Positions 1 to 5,813 of a stretch of 10,679 bases of DNA are shown piece after piece. A program made the position numbers and the translations under genes. Source of the DNA: an uncultured Clostridia bacterium (GTDB lineage: Bacteria; Bacillota; Clostridia; UBA1381); the NCBI GenBank assembly GCA_910585485.1, contig CAJUEZ010000058.1, positions 1-10,679 of the forward strand, written 5' to 3'. Below the pieces are notes generated by a model, which saw only the letters and a program-made list of their open reading frames with translations, did no database searches and had not been told where the DNA came from. Position 1 is the first letter of the stretch. Every line of letters begins with the position of its first letter.

Positions 1-1
1 G

Positions 2-487
2 CCCGACACGATTATAAAGGGTATAAACGATTCAAAAAAACTCACCGAAAAACGACGTGAGGAGTTGTTTGATGAAATATGTGAAAAAGCGGAGGCATAT
101 AGTATTTACAGTGTGGACGAAAAGCGAATAGACGAAATAAATATTTTGAACGCTACATATGAAGCGATGAACGGCGCGGTAAACGGACTGTCTGTTGCGC
201 CTGACTTCGTGCTTATAGACGGTAACCGCATAGGCGGTATGACTATTCCGCACGAAACAGTTGTGAAAGGTGACGCGAAGAGCGCGTTAATTGCCGCAGC
301 GTCAATACTTGCAAAGGTCAGCCGTGACCGCTTTATATGCGAAATGGCTGAAAAATATCCCGAGTACGGCTTCGAAAAGCATAAAGGCTACGGGACTAAG
401 GCGCACACAGAGGCGGTTTTAAAATACGGACCTTGTGAAATTCACAGACGCACATTTTTAAAGAAACTGTTGGGGGACAACGTATGA
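2..487 (+). CDS. rnhB: Ribonuclease HII, 3' part (5' end outside window)
   Basis: RNase HII cleaves the RNA strand of RNA-DNA hybrids and starts removal of single ribonucleotides misincorporated into DNA; it acts in the cytoplasm. About 161 C-terminal residues are visible. The open frame runs off the left edge, so the TTG at 65 is not the real start. Family-typical stretches are GINDSKKLTEKRREELF near the left edge, VLIDGNRIGG, SILAKVSRDRF (metal-binding Asp of the AKVxRD motif) and the C-terminal GYGTKAH...GPCEIHRRTF. The N-terminal DExGRG motif carrying the first catalytic Asp and Glu must lie upstream of base 1. The stop codon overlaps the yraN start as ATGA (484-487), so the two are probably translationally coupled. 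Next to yraN is a common position for rnhB in Gram-positive bacteria. Identity is confident; only completeness cannot be judged. Confidence 0.95.
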   Translation, partial: PDTIIKGINDSKKLTEKRREELFDEICEKAEAYSIYSVDEKRIDEINILNATYEAMNGAVNGLSVAPDFVLIDGNRIGGMTIPHETVVKGDAKSALIAAASILAKVSRDRFICEMAEKYPEYGFEKHKGYGTKAHTEAVLKYGPCEIHRRTFLKKLLGDNV

Positions 488-840
488 ACACAAAGCAGAT
501 AGGCGATTTTGGCGAAACGATTGCGGAAAAATATCTTTTGCAAAAGGGATATAAAATTTTAAAACGTAATTTCAATCTGAAAGTCGGCGAAATTGACATA
601 ATTGCAAAAAAAGACGGCTGTATTGTTTTCGCAGAGGTAAAGACGCGCAGAAGTAACCGTTTCGGAGAGCCAAGCGAATATGTTGATTACCGCAAGCAGA
701 TGCGGATTAAGAAAACAGCGTCCTGCTATGCCGATATGATAAATGACGAAATACGTTTTGATGTTATTGAAGTGTTCTATGAGCAAAACGGCGATAAGCT
801 GTTTATATCGAGGGTAAATCATATTGAGAACGCGTTTTAA
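484..840 (+). CDS. yraN: YraN/UPF0102 family endonuclease-like protein
   Basis: A 118-residue protein of the YraN (UPF0102) family, small proteins with a restriction-endonuclease-like PD-(D/E)XK fold whose cellular role is poorly known. The family core is clear: GDFGETIAEKYL near residues 7-18, GEIDIIA at 35-41 and FAEVKTR at 49-55, giving the acidic pair E36/D38 followed by the E-x-K element E51-V-K53. RFDVIEV at 91-97 is the usual late strand. The length is normal for the family. The start is the ATG overlapping the rnhB stop, preceded by a GGGGGA ribosome binding site at 472-477. A DNA-related function is inferred from the fold and the rnhB neighbour; nothing here shows the substrate. Confidence 0.95.
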   Translation: MNTKQIGDFGETIAEKYLLQKGYKILKRNFNLKVGEIDIIAKKDGCIVFAEVKTRRSNRFGEPSEYVDYRKQMRIKKTASCYADMINDEIRFDVIEVFYEQNGDKLFISRVNHIENAF

Positions 841-852
841 GGGGGAAAGGAT

Positions 853-1746
853 ATGGATTATCAAATATTCGACACGCACTGCGACACGCTGTGCGCTGTA
901 CTTGACAAAAGCAAAAGCATTATAAAAAACGACTGTCATGCCGACTTTGAGCGTATGGCGCGCTATAGTCGGTATACGCAGGTTTTCGCGTGTTTTATCG
1001 CGCCTGAGTATCATTCGTGCGCCGATGAACGCACAATGGCATTGATAGACACCTTCCACCGAGTAATGGCTGATACGCCCGAGAACATACGCGCAATTCT
1101 AAGTATTGAGGGCGGAGAAGGAATATATTCGGTTGCGCAGCTTCGAAATTATTACAGACTGGGCGTTCGTATTATCGCTCCAACATGGAATTATTCGAAC
1201 CATATAGCTTCGGGCGCGCTGGAAAAGGACGAAAATCGCGGACTGACTGAGTTCGGGAAAAAGGTAATTGCCGAGATGAACAGGCTCGGTATTTTAGCGG
1301 ACGTATCTCATCTTAACGATAAATCATTTTACGATATTGCATATTACAGCGATAAGCCTATTATAGCGTCACATTCAAATTCACGCGCTGTCTGTCGTTC
1401 AAAGGCTGTCTGTCCTGTTGAACGCAATCTTACAGACGACCAATTTATGCGGATTAAACAGTCGGGCGGATGTGTCGGAATAAATTTCTGCCCTGACTTC
1501 TTAAACGAAAGCGGGAGAGCGGATATTGACGATATAATCCGTCATATAGAGCATTTTATGGCGCTGGGCGGTGAAGATAATATCGGAATAGGCGCTGATT
1601 TTGACGGCGTTGACAGCCTGCCTGACGGCATAAACGGTGTTGAGGACGTGTATAAAGTATTTGAACGCCTTGCGCAGATCGGATATACTGCTGAACAGAT
1701 AGAAAAAATAAGTCACAAAAACTTTGAAAGAATATTAAATACCTGA
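853..1746 (+). CDS. Membrane-dipeptidase-like peptidase (M19 family)
   Basis: A 297-residue metallopeptidase of the renal dipeptidase family M19, zinc enzymes that hydrolyse dipeptides, sometimes including D-amino-acid-containing ones. The expected metal ligands are present: H9 and D11 in FDTHCDTL, bridging E86 in SIEGGEG, H153 in DVSHLND and H174 in IASHSNSR, with the catalytic-site D249 in IGIGADFDG. The C-terminal helix GYTAEQIEKISHKNFERIL is also typical. No signal peptide or membrane segment is visible, so the enzyme is probably cytoplasmic despite the family name. It starts 12 bases after yraN behind a GGGGGAAAGG site (841-850), so it is very likely in the same operon. Substrate specificity cannot be read from the sequence; roles in peptide catabolism or peptidoglycan-derived dipeptide recycling are both possible. 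Confidence 0.93.
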   Translation: MDYQIFDTHCDTLCAVLDKSKSIIKNDCHADFERMARYSRYTQVFACFIAPEYHSCADERTMALIDTFHRVMADTPENIRAILSIEGGEGIYSVAQLRNYYRLGVRIIAPTWNYSNHIASGALEKDENRGLTEFGKKVIAEMNRLGILADVSHLNDKSFYDIAYYSDKPIIASHSNSRAVCRSKAVCPVERNLTDDQFMRIKQSGGCVGINFCPDFLNESGRADIDDIIRHIEHFMALGGEDNIGIGADFDGVDSLPDGINGVEDVYKVFERLAQIGYTAEQIEKISHKNFERILNT

Positions 1747-1842
1747 TTAAATTGCCAATATTACTGTTTTTTTGCCGCGGGCAGTGCCAAAGTACGGCAT
1801 CATCGGCTTCAAAACAGCAATCCAAACGATTTTCTCAGGCAT
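1747..1842 (-). other. Unexplained spacer with a 31-codon antisense ORF
   Basis: The 114-base gap between the dipeptidase gene and rsmE (1747-1860) has no hairpin terminator or clear promoter. All three forward frames are largely open, and the minus strand holds a 31-codon frame from ATG (1840-1842) to TAA (1747-1749) containing LKPMMPYFGTARGKKTVI. The only purine-rich block nearby is the rsmE ribosome binding site on the other strand, so this frame has no plausible translation start of its own. It may be chance, the remnant of a gene, or part of a dispersed repeat. I do not recognise a family and do not claim it as a gene. Confidence 0.15.
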
Positions 1843-1860
1843 TTACAGGAGGAAAATATA

Positions 1861-2604
1861 ATGCCTAAATTTTTTGTAACAAGCGATAAAATAAATGACG
1901 ACTGGATAATAATTGATAGTGAGGACGCAAAGCATATTTCGCGCGTACTCCGCATGGGCGAGGGCGATATGCTGACCGTCTGCGACAGTCAGGGTACTGA
2001 TTACGAAGCGGAAATTGTGTCACTCGGACAGCAGGAAATAGTCTGTAAAATCAATTCAAAATCGGCGAGCGTGTCTGAGCCTGATATAAAAGTTACGCTG
2101 TTTCAGGGACTTCCCAAAGCGTCTAAAATGGAGTACATAATACAGAAAACAACGGAGTTGGGTATAACGGAAATTGTTCCCGCAAAACTTTCAAGATGTG
2201 TTGTAAAAATAGACAATAAAAAGGACGAATCAAAAAAACTTGACCGCTGGCAGAAAATATCGGAGTCGGCTGCGAAGCAGTCGGGACGCGGAATTATACC
2301 GAAAATATCACCTATAATGACGCTTGATGAAATCATTGAAAAGTCGAAGGAGTTTGATTTGTTCTTTGTACCGTATGAATGTGAGGAGCAGAAAACGCTC
2401 AGAGAAGTGCTTTTGTCAAAAAAGGATGTAAAATCAGCCGGTTTTCTGATAGGACCGGAGGGCGGTTTTGACATAGCGGAAACGGAAAAACTGAGAAACG
2501 CGGGTATTGACACCGTAACGCTCGGAAAGCGCATACTCCGTACCGAAACGGCAGGCGAAGCAGTACTTGCGATGACAATGTACGAAATCGGGGATATAAA
2601 TTAG
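1861..2604 (+). CDS. rsmE: 16S rRNA (uracil1498-N3)-methyltransferase
   Basis: RsmE methylates N3 of U1498 in the decoding region of 16S rRNA with S-adenosylmethionine; it is a SPOUT-class, knotted methyltransferase. The protein is 247 residues, the normal length. An N-terminal PUA-like RNA-binding part contains HISRVLRMGEGD (25-36). The catalytic part carries FQGLPKASKMEYIIQKTTELG (81-101), SESAAKQSGRG (134-144), the SAM-site motif IGPEGGF (197-203) and LGKRILRTETA (221-231) of the knot. The start ATG follows a full AGGAGG at 1847-1852. The 114-base gap before it is longer than other gaps in this operon, but no terminator is visible there, so read-through from the dipeptidase gene is likely. 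Confidence 0.97.
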   Translation: MPKFFVTSDKINDDWIIIDSEDAKHISRVLRMGEGDMLTVCDSQGTDYEAEIVSLGQQEIVCKINSKSASVSEPDIKVTLFQGLPKASKMEYIIQKTTELGITEIVPAKLSRCVVKIDNKKDESKKLDRWQKISESAAKQSGRGIIPKISPIMTLDEIIEKSKEFDLFFVPYECEEQKTLREVLLSKKDVKSAGFLIGPEGGFDIAETEKLRNAGIDTVTLGKRILRTETAGEAVLAMTMYEIGDIN

Positions 2605-2730
2605 GGAGCGAAAGATTATAGAAACAGATGATATATTTATATGGTGCCATTGCGCTTTTTAAGCGAAAATATGGGTTATACAGTTGATTGGGATGCCGAC
2701 AGCAGAACGGCGATAATAAATTAAGGAGCG
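2596..2730 (+). repeat. Near-identical 15-base direct repeats 120 bases apart
   Basis: Bases 2596-2610 and 2716-2730 match at 14 of 15 positions (ATAAATTA, then G or A, then GGAGCG). Each copy spans a coding end (I-N-stop) and the following GGAG ribosome binding site: the first is the end of rsmE, the second is the end of the broken fragment at 2618-2724 and the site used by the sirtuin gene. The arrangement suggests that the fragment was inserted or left behind between duplicated junction sequences. Convergent ribosome-binding-site sequence could account for part of the match, so the mechanism is inference. Confidence 0.5.
2618..2724 (+). pseudogene. Decayed copper-amine-oxidase-N-like domain fragment
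   Basis: From 2641 the plus strand reads MVPLRFLSE, then GYTVDWDADSRTAII and a TAA at 2722-2724. This is the characteristic end of the copper amine oxidase N-terminal-like domain (PF07833 type), usually found as a repeated stalk domain in secreted Gram-positive proteins. In that frame a TGA stop lies just upstream at 2629-2631. In the neighbouring frame bases 2618-2638 read IETDDIF, the kind of sequence that normally precedes MVPLR, so the two pieces look joined by a frameshift of one or two bases. There is no ribosome binding site before the ATG at 2641 and no signal peptide, and the fragment is about 35 codons. It is best read as a gene remnant stranded between rsmE and the sirtuin gene. 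Confidence 0.6.
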
Positions 2731-2736
2731 ATAAAA

Positions 2737-3444
2737 ATGACGTTACAGGAAATAATAAACGGCAGTGATTACATCGTATTTTTCGGAGGCGCGGGAGTGT
2801 CAACCGAAAGCGGAATACCCGATTTCCGCAGCGTTGACGGACTGTACAATCAAAAATACGATTACCCGCCCGAAACGATTTTAAGCCACACATTTTTTAT
2901 GGAAAAAACAGAGGAATTTTATAAATTTTACCGCGACAAGCTGATAGTAAAAAACGTACAGCCAAACAAGGCACACCTTGCGCTTGCGCGCTTGGAGGAA
3001 GCGGGAAAACTTAAAGCGGTGATAACGCAGAACATTGACGGACTGCACCAAACGGCAGGCAGTAAAAACGTGCTTGAACTTCATGGCTCGACCATGCGGA
3101 ACTACTGTATGGACTGCGGTAAATTCTACGGTGCTGATTTTATTGAAAAAAGCGCCGGTGTTCCGCGCTGTGAGTGCGGAGGAATCGTAAAGCCTGACGT
3201 TGTGCTGTATGAAGAAATGCTTGACGATAGTGTAATTTCAAAGTCTGTAAAATTTATAAGTGAGGCGGAGGTGCTTATTATAGGCGGTACTTCGCTTAAT
3301 GTATACCCCGCGGCGGGATTTATAAATTATTTTAAAGGGAAGTACCTTGTTATAATAAATAAAGCGTCAACACCTGCCGATGTTCGGGCGGACTTGGTAA
3401 TAAATGAGCCGATAGGCGAGGTAATGGGAAACTTAAAGATATGA
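2737..3444 (+). CDS. NAD-dependent protein deacylase (sirtuin, Sir2/CobB family)
   Basis: Sirtuins remove acetyl or longer acyl groups from protein lysines, consuming NAD+ and releasing nicotinamide and O-acyl-ADP-ribose. This 235-residue protein has the full signature: the NAD-binding FFGGAGVSTESGIPDFRS (15-32), TQNIDGLH (97-104), catalytic H116 in LELHGS, and a zinc site made of C124 and C127 (CMDC) with C145 and C147 (CEC). The CxC spacing of the second cysteine pair is shorter than the classic CxxC; I recall it in other bacterial sirtuins. IIGGTSLNVYPAAG (181-194) completes the Rossmann fold. The start ATG follows an AAGGAG site at 2723-2728. Its stop overlaps the PPTase start as ATGA, implying coupled translation. 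Acyl specificity is not evident from the sequence. Confidence 0.96.
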   Translation: MTLQEIINGSDYIVFFGGAGVSTESGIPDFRSVDGLYNQKYDYPPETILSHTFFMEKTEEFYKFYRDKLIVKNVQPNKAHLALARLEEAGKLKAVITQNIDGLHQTAGSKNVLELHGSTMRNYCMDCGKFYGADFIEKSAGVPRCECGGIVKPDVVLYEEMLDDSVISKSVKFISEAEVLIIGGTSLNVYPAAGFINYFKGKYLVIINKASTPADVRADLVINEPIGEVMGNLKI

Positions 3445-4028
3445 AAGTATATACGATGAACATACGCGGAATAAACCCGAATGACAGAAAGTGGTATAAG
3501 TATTTATCCGAAAACCGCATTGAAAAGGTAAACCGTCTTAAACAAAAAGAAAAAAAGGCGCAGTCGATAGGCGCGGAACTGCTTCTCAACTATGCGGTTA
3601 ACGGTGACATTAAAACGACTGTCAAATGGGATACTGACGAAAACGGCAAACTATATCTTACAGAACATAAGGATAAGTATGTAAATCTGTCACATTCAAA
3701 GGATTATGCCGTATGCGCTGTACATGATAAACCGATAGGCATTGATATACAATATTGCCGTGAATGTGACATGAGAATAGCAGAACGCTTTTTCACAGGT
3801 GCGGAGGCGGATATTATAAGACGCGCTCCAGTGCCACAAAAAACGTTTTTTGAAATATGGACTAAAAAGGAAAGCCTTGTAAAGGCTGTCGGGTGTGCGC
3901 TCACCGTACCGCTCAGCAGTTTTTCCGTGATAGGCAGTACAGCAGAATATGATGGAAAAATATACCGTTTCAAGGAATATTCAGTCAGGGAAAGCGGTTA
4001 TAAGCTTTACAGCTGTTTTTTAGTCTGA
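3441..4028 (+). CDS. Sfp-type 4'-phosphopantetheinyl transferase
   Basis: This enzyme family moves the phosphopantetheine arm of CoA onto a serine of acyl or peptidyl carrier proteins, turning apo into holo forms. The protein is 195 residues, slightly short for the Sfp type but with both halves present. Motifs seen are NLSHSKDY (82-89), GIDIQ (100-104) and FFEIWTKKESLVKAVG (136-151). D102 and E144 are the expected magnesium ligands; the residue usually Glu in GIDIE is Gln (Q104). It starts at the ATG overlapping the sirtuin stop, so the two are probably made together. No carrier protein or synthase gene lies in the window, so its partner (fatty acid synthesis ACP or a natural product system) is unknown. 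No terminator precedes the convergent gene downstream, whose 3' end overlaps this gene by 22 bases. Confidence 0.92.
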   Translation: MKVYTMNIRGINPNDRKWYKYLSENRIEKVNRLKQKEKKAQSIGAELLLNYAVNGDIKTTVKWDTDENGKLYLTEHKDKYVNLSHSKDYAVCAVHDKPIGIDIQYCRECDMRIAERFFTGAEADIIRRAPVPQKTFFEIWTKKESLVKAVGCALTVPLSSFSVIGSTAEYDGKIYRFKEYSVRESGYKLYSCFLV

Positions 4029-4207
4029 CTATAAATGACAGCGTCCTTTGCGGAATAATTCATTATATCGTCATAAGCGTCAAGCTGTGACAGGCTTTCG
4101 GGCGCAAACGGAATAAGTCCTGTGCAGTCATGCGTTGATGTAACGTTTGCAACGTCAAAATCAAACATTCTGTTCTGAAAAATTACGTGTTCTGAATTTT
4201 TGTTCAT
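4007..4207 (-). CDS. Small protein of unknown function (66 residues)
   Basis: A 66-residue minus-strand protein that I cannot assign. It has no membrane segment or signal peptide, is acidic in its middle and ends in a short basic tail. The most distinctive stretch is NVTSTHDCTGLIPFAPES, with one Cys and one His close together. It is supported as real by an excellent ribosome binding site (AGGAGGT on the minus strand, bases 4216-4222) eight bases before the ATG. It lies downstream of pdxT on the same strand, separated by the terminator at 4239-4271, so it needs read-through or its own weak promoter. Its last 22 bases overlap the convergent PPTase gene. I have a faint impression of similar short clostridial proteins with a DCTGLIP core but cannot confirm it. 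The chance of a spurious ORF is modest given the upstream site. Confidence 0.65.
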   Translation of the reverse strand: MNKNSEHVIFQNRMFDFDVANVTSTHDCTGLIPFAPESLSQLDAYDDIMNYSAKDAVIYSQTKKQL

Positions 4208-4215
4208 AATTTTAA

Positions 4216-4222
4216 ACCTCCT
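4216..4222 (-). promoter_or_regulatory. Strong ribosome binding site of the 66-residue gene
   Basis: The minus strand reads AGGAGGT here, an almost complete match to the anti-Shine-Dalgarno sequence, with eight bases to the ATG at 4205-4207. No other minus-strand start nearby could use it, so it is the main evidence that the small ORF is translated. Confidence 0.75.
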
Positions 4223-4238
4223 CTATAATTAGTGTAAC

Positions 4239-4271
4239 AAAAAAACCGACGGTCAATTCCTGTCGGTTTTT
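4239..4271 (-). terminator. Rho-independent terminator after pdxT, possibly bidirectional
   Basis: Bases 4241-4250 (AAAAACCGAC) pair perfectly with 4262-4271 (GTCGGTTTTT), leaving an 11-base loop. On the minus strand the hairpin is followed by a run of seven T. The pdxT stop codon (4253-4255) lies in the loop, so terminating transcripts end almost at the last codon. On the plus strand the hairpin is followed by TTTTTGTCTTTTT, so it could also stop transcripts coming from the PPTase gene, which has no other visible terminator. Confidence 0.8.
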
Positions 4272-4840
4272 GTCTTTTTAACCATATTTATGAAATATTC
4301 TAAAAATGCGGTGTTGTCGGTAAGTTCGGGGTGAAAAGCTGTGACAAGCATATTGTTCTGCCTTGCGGCAACTATATGACCGTCCAGTTCCAAAAGTACA
4401 TCGACATCTTTTCCTACGCTTTCAATCCACGGTGCGCGTATAAATACGAGAGGTACAGGCTTTTCTGACACCTTAGCCACATCAGCGCTGATCGAAAAAC
4501 TGTCGTACTGTCTGCCGTATGCGTTGCGCCTTACGGTTATATCCATAACCCCGAGATGCGCCGCTTCGCCCTCAATATTTTTCGCTAACAAAATCAGTCC
4601 CGCGCATGTGCCGAATACGGGCATACCGCTTTCTATTTTTGCCTTTAACGGCTCGAATAAATCCAGCTTGCGCAGTAGTCTGCCGATGACGGTGCTTTCG
4701 CCTCCGGGGATAATAAGTCCGTCAAAAGGCTTTGCTATATCGCGCCTCTGCCGTATTTCAAACGACTCAATACCGAGCCTGTCAAGCGCGTGCTTATGCT
4801 CGATAAATGCACCCTGAAGCGCTAAAATTCCGATTTTCAT
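4253..4840 (-). CDS. pdxT: PLP synthase glutaminase subunit PdxT
   Basis: PdxT hydrolyses glutamine and channels the ammonia to PdxS, which builds pyridoxal 5'-phosphate (active vitamin B6). The protein is 195 residues, the normal length. It shows the class I glutamine amidotransferase triad: C79 in FGTCAGL, H170 and E172 in AFHPEL. These positions equal the numbering I know for the Bacillus subtilis enzyme. Other family stretches are GILALQGAFIEHKHAL (4-19), IIPGGESTVIGRLL (43-56) and FIRAPWIE (133-140). The ATG overlaps the pdxS stop by one base (TAATG), so the subunits are almost certainly translationally coupled. The stop codon lies in the loop of the downstream terminator. Confidence 0.98.
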   Translation of the reverse strand: MKIGILALQGAFIEHKHALDRLGIESFEIRQRRDIAKPFDGLIIPGGESTVIGRLLRKLDLFEPLKAKIESGMPVFGTCAGLILLAKNIEGEAAHLGVMDITVRRNAYGRQYDSFSISADVAKVSEKPVPLVFIRAPWIESVGKDVDVLLELDGHIVAARQNNMLVTAFHPELTDNTAFLEYFINMVKKTKTDRN

Positions 4841-5712
4841 TATTTACCGCGCTCCGCCATAAGCAGTGCGATTTCGTTTTCGTTAATGCCCACCATTGCT
4901 TCTCCAAGGTCTTCGGAAAGTGAGGCTAACATTTCGTCGTCCTGATAGTTTGTAACCGCCTGAACAATCGCCGAAGCACGCTTTGCGGGATTGCCCGACT
5001 TGAATATGCCTGAGCCTACGAAAACCCCCTCTGCTCCCAGGTGCATCATAAGCGCCGCGTCCGCGGGTGTTGCGACGCCGCCTGCCGCAAAGTTTACAAC
5101 GGGAAGTTTGCCGTTTTCGTGAACATATTCGACAAGGTTATAAGGTACTTGAAGCTGTTTTGCCGCCTCATACAACTCGTCTGACGACATATTCTGAATA
5201 CGACGTATTTCCGACATCATCATACGCATATGCCGTACAGCCTGAACAACGTCGCCCGTGCCGGGTTCGCCCTTTGTTCTTATCATAGCCGCGCCCTCGT
5301 TAATGCGTCTTAAAGCTTCGCCCAAGTCCTTAGCACCGCATACAAACGGTACTTTGAAATCGTTTTTGTTGATGTGATACTTGTCGTCGGCAGGGGAAAG
5401 GACCTCGCTTTCGTCTATGTAGTCAATTTTAATTGCCTGCAAAATTCTTGCCTCCGCGAAATGACCTATACGGCATTTTGCCATTACAGGTATTGAAACA
5501 GCCTCCTGAATACCCTTAATCATCTTCGGGTCGCTCATACGTGACACTCCGCCCGCGGCGCGTATATCAGCGGGGATTCTTTCAAGCGCCATAACCGCGC
5601 ATGCGCCCGCCTCCTCGGCGATTTTTGCCTGTTCCGGTGTTGTAACATCCATAATGACACCGCCCTTAAGCATCTGCGCAAGATTTTTGTTCAATTCAAA
5701 TTGTGTGCTCAT
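4840..5712 (-). CDS. pdxS: PLP synthase synthase subunit PdxS
   Basis: PdxS is the TIM-barrel synthase that condenses a pentose phosphate, glyceraldehyde 3-phosphate and PdxT-derived ammonia into PLP; the family forms dodecamers decorated by PdxT. The protein is 290 residues and strongly conserved. Catalytic residues are in place: D22 in GGVIMDVTTPEQAKIAEEAG (18-37), the Schiff-base lysine K79 in PVMAKCRIGH and the second lysine K147 in AMIRTKGEPGTG. The C-terminal phosphate-site stretch FVGSGIFKSGNP is also seen. The start ATG is preceded by AAGGAGG (minus strand, 5720-5726). It is the first gene of the pdxST operon and faces away from pdxR, with the inverted repeat at 5765-5786 between them. 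Confidence 0.98.
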   Translation of the reverse strand: MSTQFELNKNLAQMLKGGVIMDVTTPEQAKIAEEAGACAVMALERIPADIRAAGGVSRMSDPKMIKGIQEAVSIPVMAKCRIGHFAEARILQAIKIDYIDESEVLSPADDKYHINKNDFKVPFVCGAKDLGEALRRINEGAAMIRTKGEPGTGDVVQAVRHMRMMMSEIRRIQNMSSDELYEAAKQLQVPYNLVEYVHENGKLPVVNFAAGGVATPADAALMMHLGAEGVFVGSGIFKSGNPAKRASAIVQAVTNYQDDEMLASLSEDLGEAMVGINENEIALLMAERGK

Positions 5713-5751
5713 ATAAATTCCTCCTTGACTTTTAATTTTGGATTGTTTATA

Positions 5752-5780
5752 ATTATACCACTGATTGACACTCTTAAAAG
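5752..5780 (-). promoter_or_regulatory. Likely pdxS promoter, extended -10 with poor -35
   Basis: The minus strand carries TGGTATAAT, an extended -10 element with TATAAT at 5752-5757. The hexamer 17 bases upstream (5775-5780, CTTTTA) is a poor -35 and lies inside the inverted repeat. A good -10 with a weak -35 covered by a palindrome is what an activator-dependent promoter looks like, fitting PdxR-type activation of pdxST. The predicted start is about 30 bases before the ATG. Confidence 0.6.
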
Positions 5781-5786
5781 TGTCAA
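5765..5786. promoter_or_regulatory. Inverted repeat, candidate PdxR operator
   Basis: TTGACACT (5765-5772) and AGTGTCAA (5779-5786) form a perfect inverted repeat with 8-base arms around a 6-base spacer. It sits midway between the divergent pdxS and pdxR genes. The left arm contains a consensus -35 (TTGACA, 5765-5770) for pdxR, with an A/T-rich candidate -10 near 5788-5794, and the right arm overlaps the -35 region of pdxS. One regulator bound here could repress pdxR and activate pdxS, matching what is known for PdxR regulators. Binding itself is inferred. Confidence 0.65.
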
Positions 5787-5813
5787 AATAAATTTTTTTT
5801 ATGGGGTCAGATT

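Noticed and set aside
65..67. TTG at 65 as the start of rnhB
   Set aside because: The upstream in-frame sequence (GINDSKKLTEKRREE) is conserved RNase HII sequence, so the gene begins before the window.
559..1059. 166-codon minus-strand ORF across yraN and the dipeptidase gene
   Set aside because: Both plus-strand genes have clear family motifs and proper ribosome binding sites; the antisense product resembles nothing and has no translation signal.
2103..2893. Minus-strand ORFs opposite rsmE and the sirtuin start
   Set aside because: They are antisense to well supported genes and show no domain or start signal.
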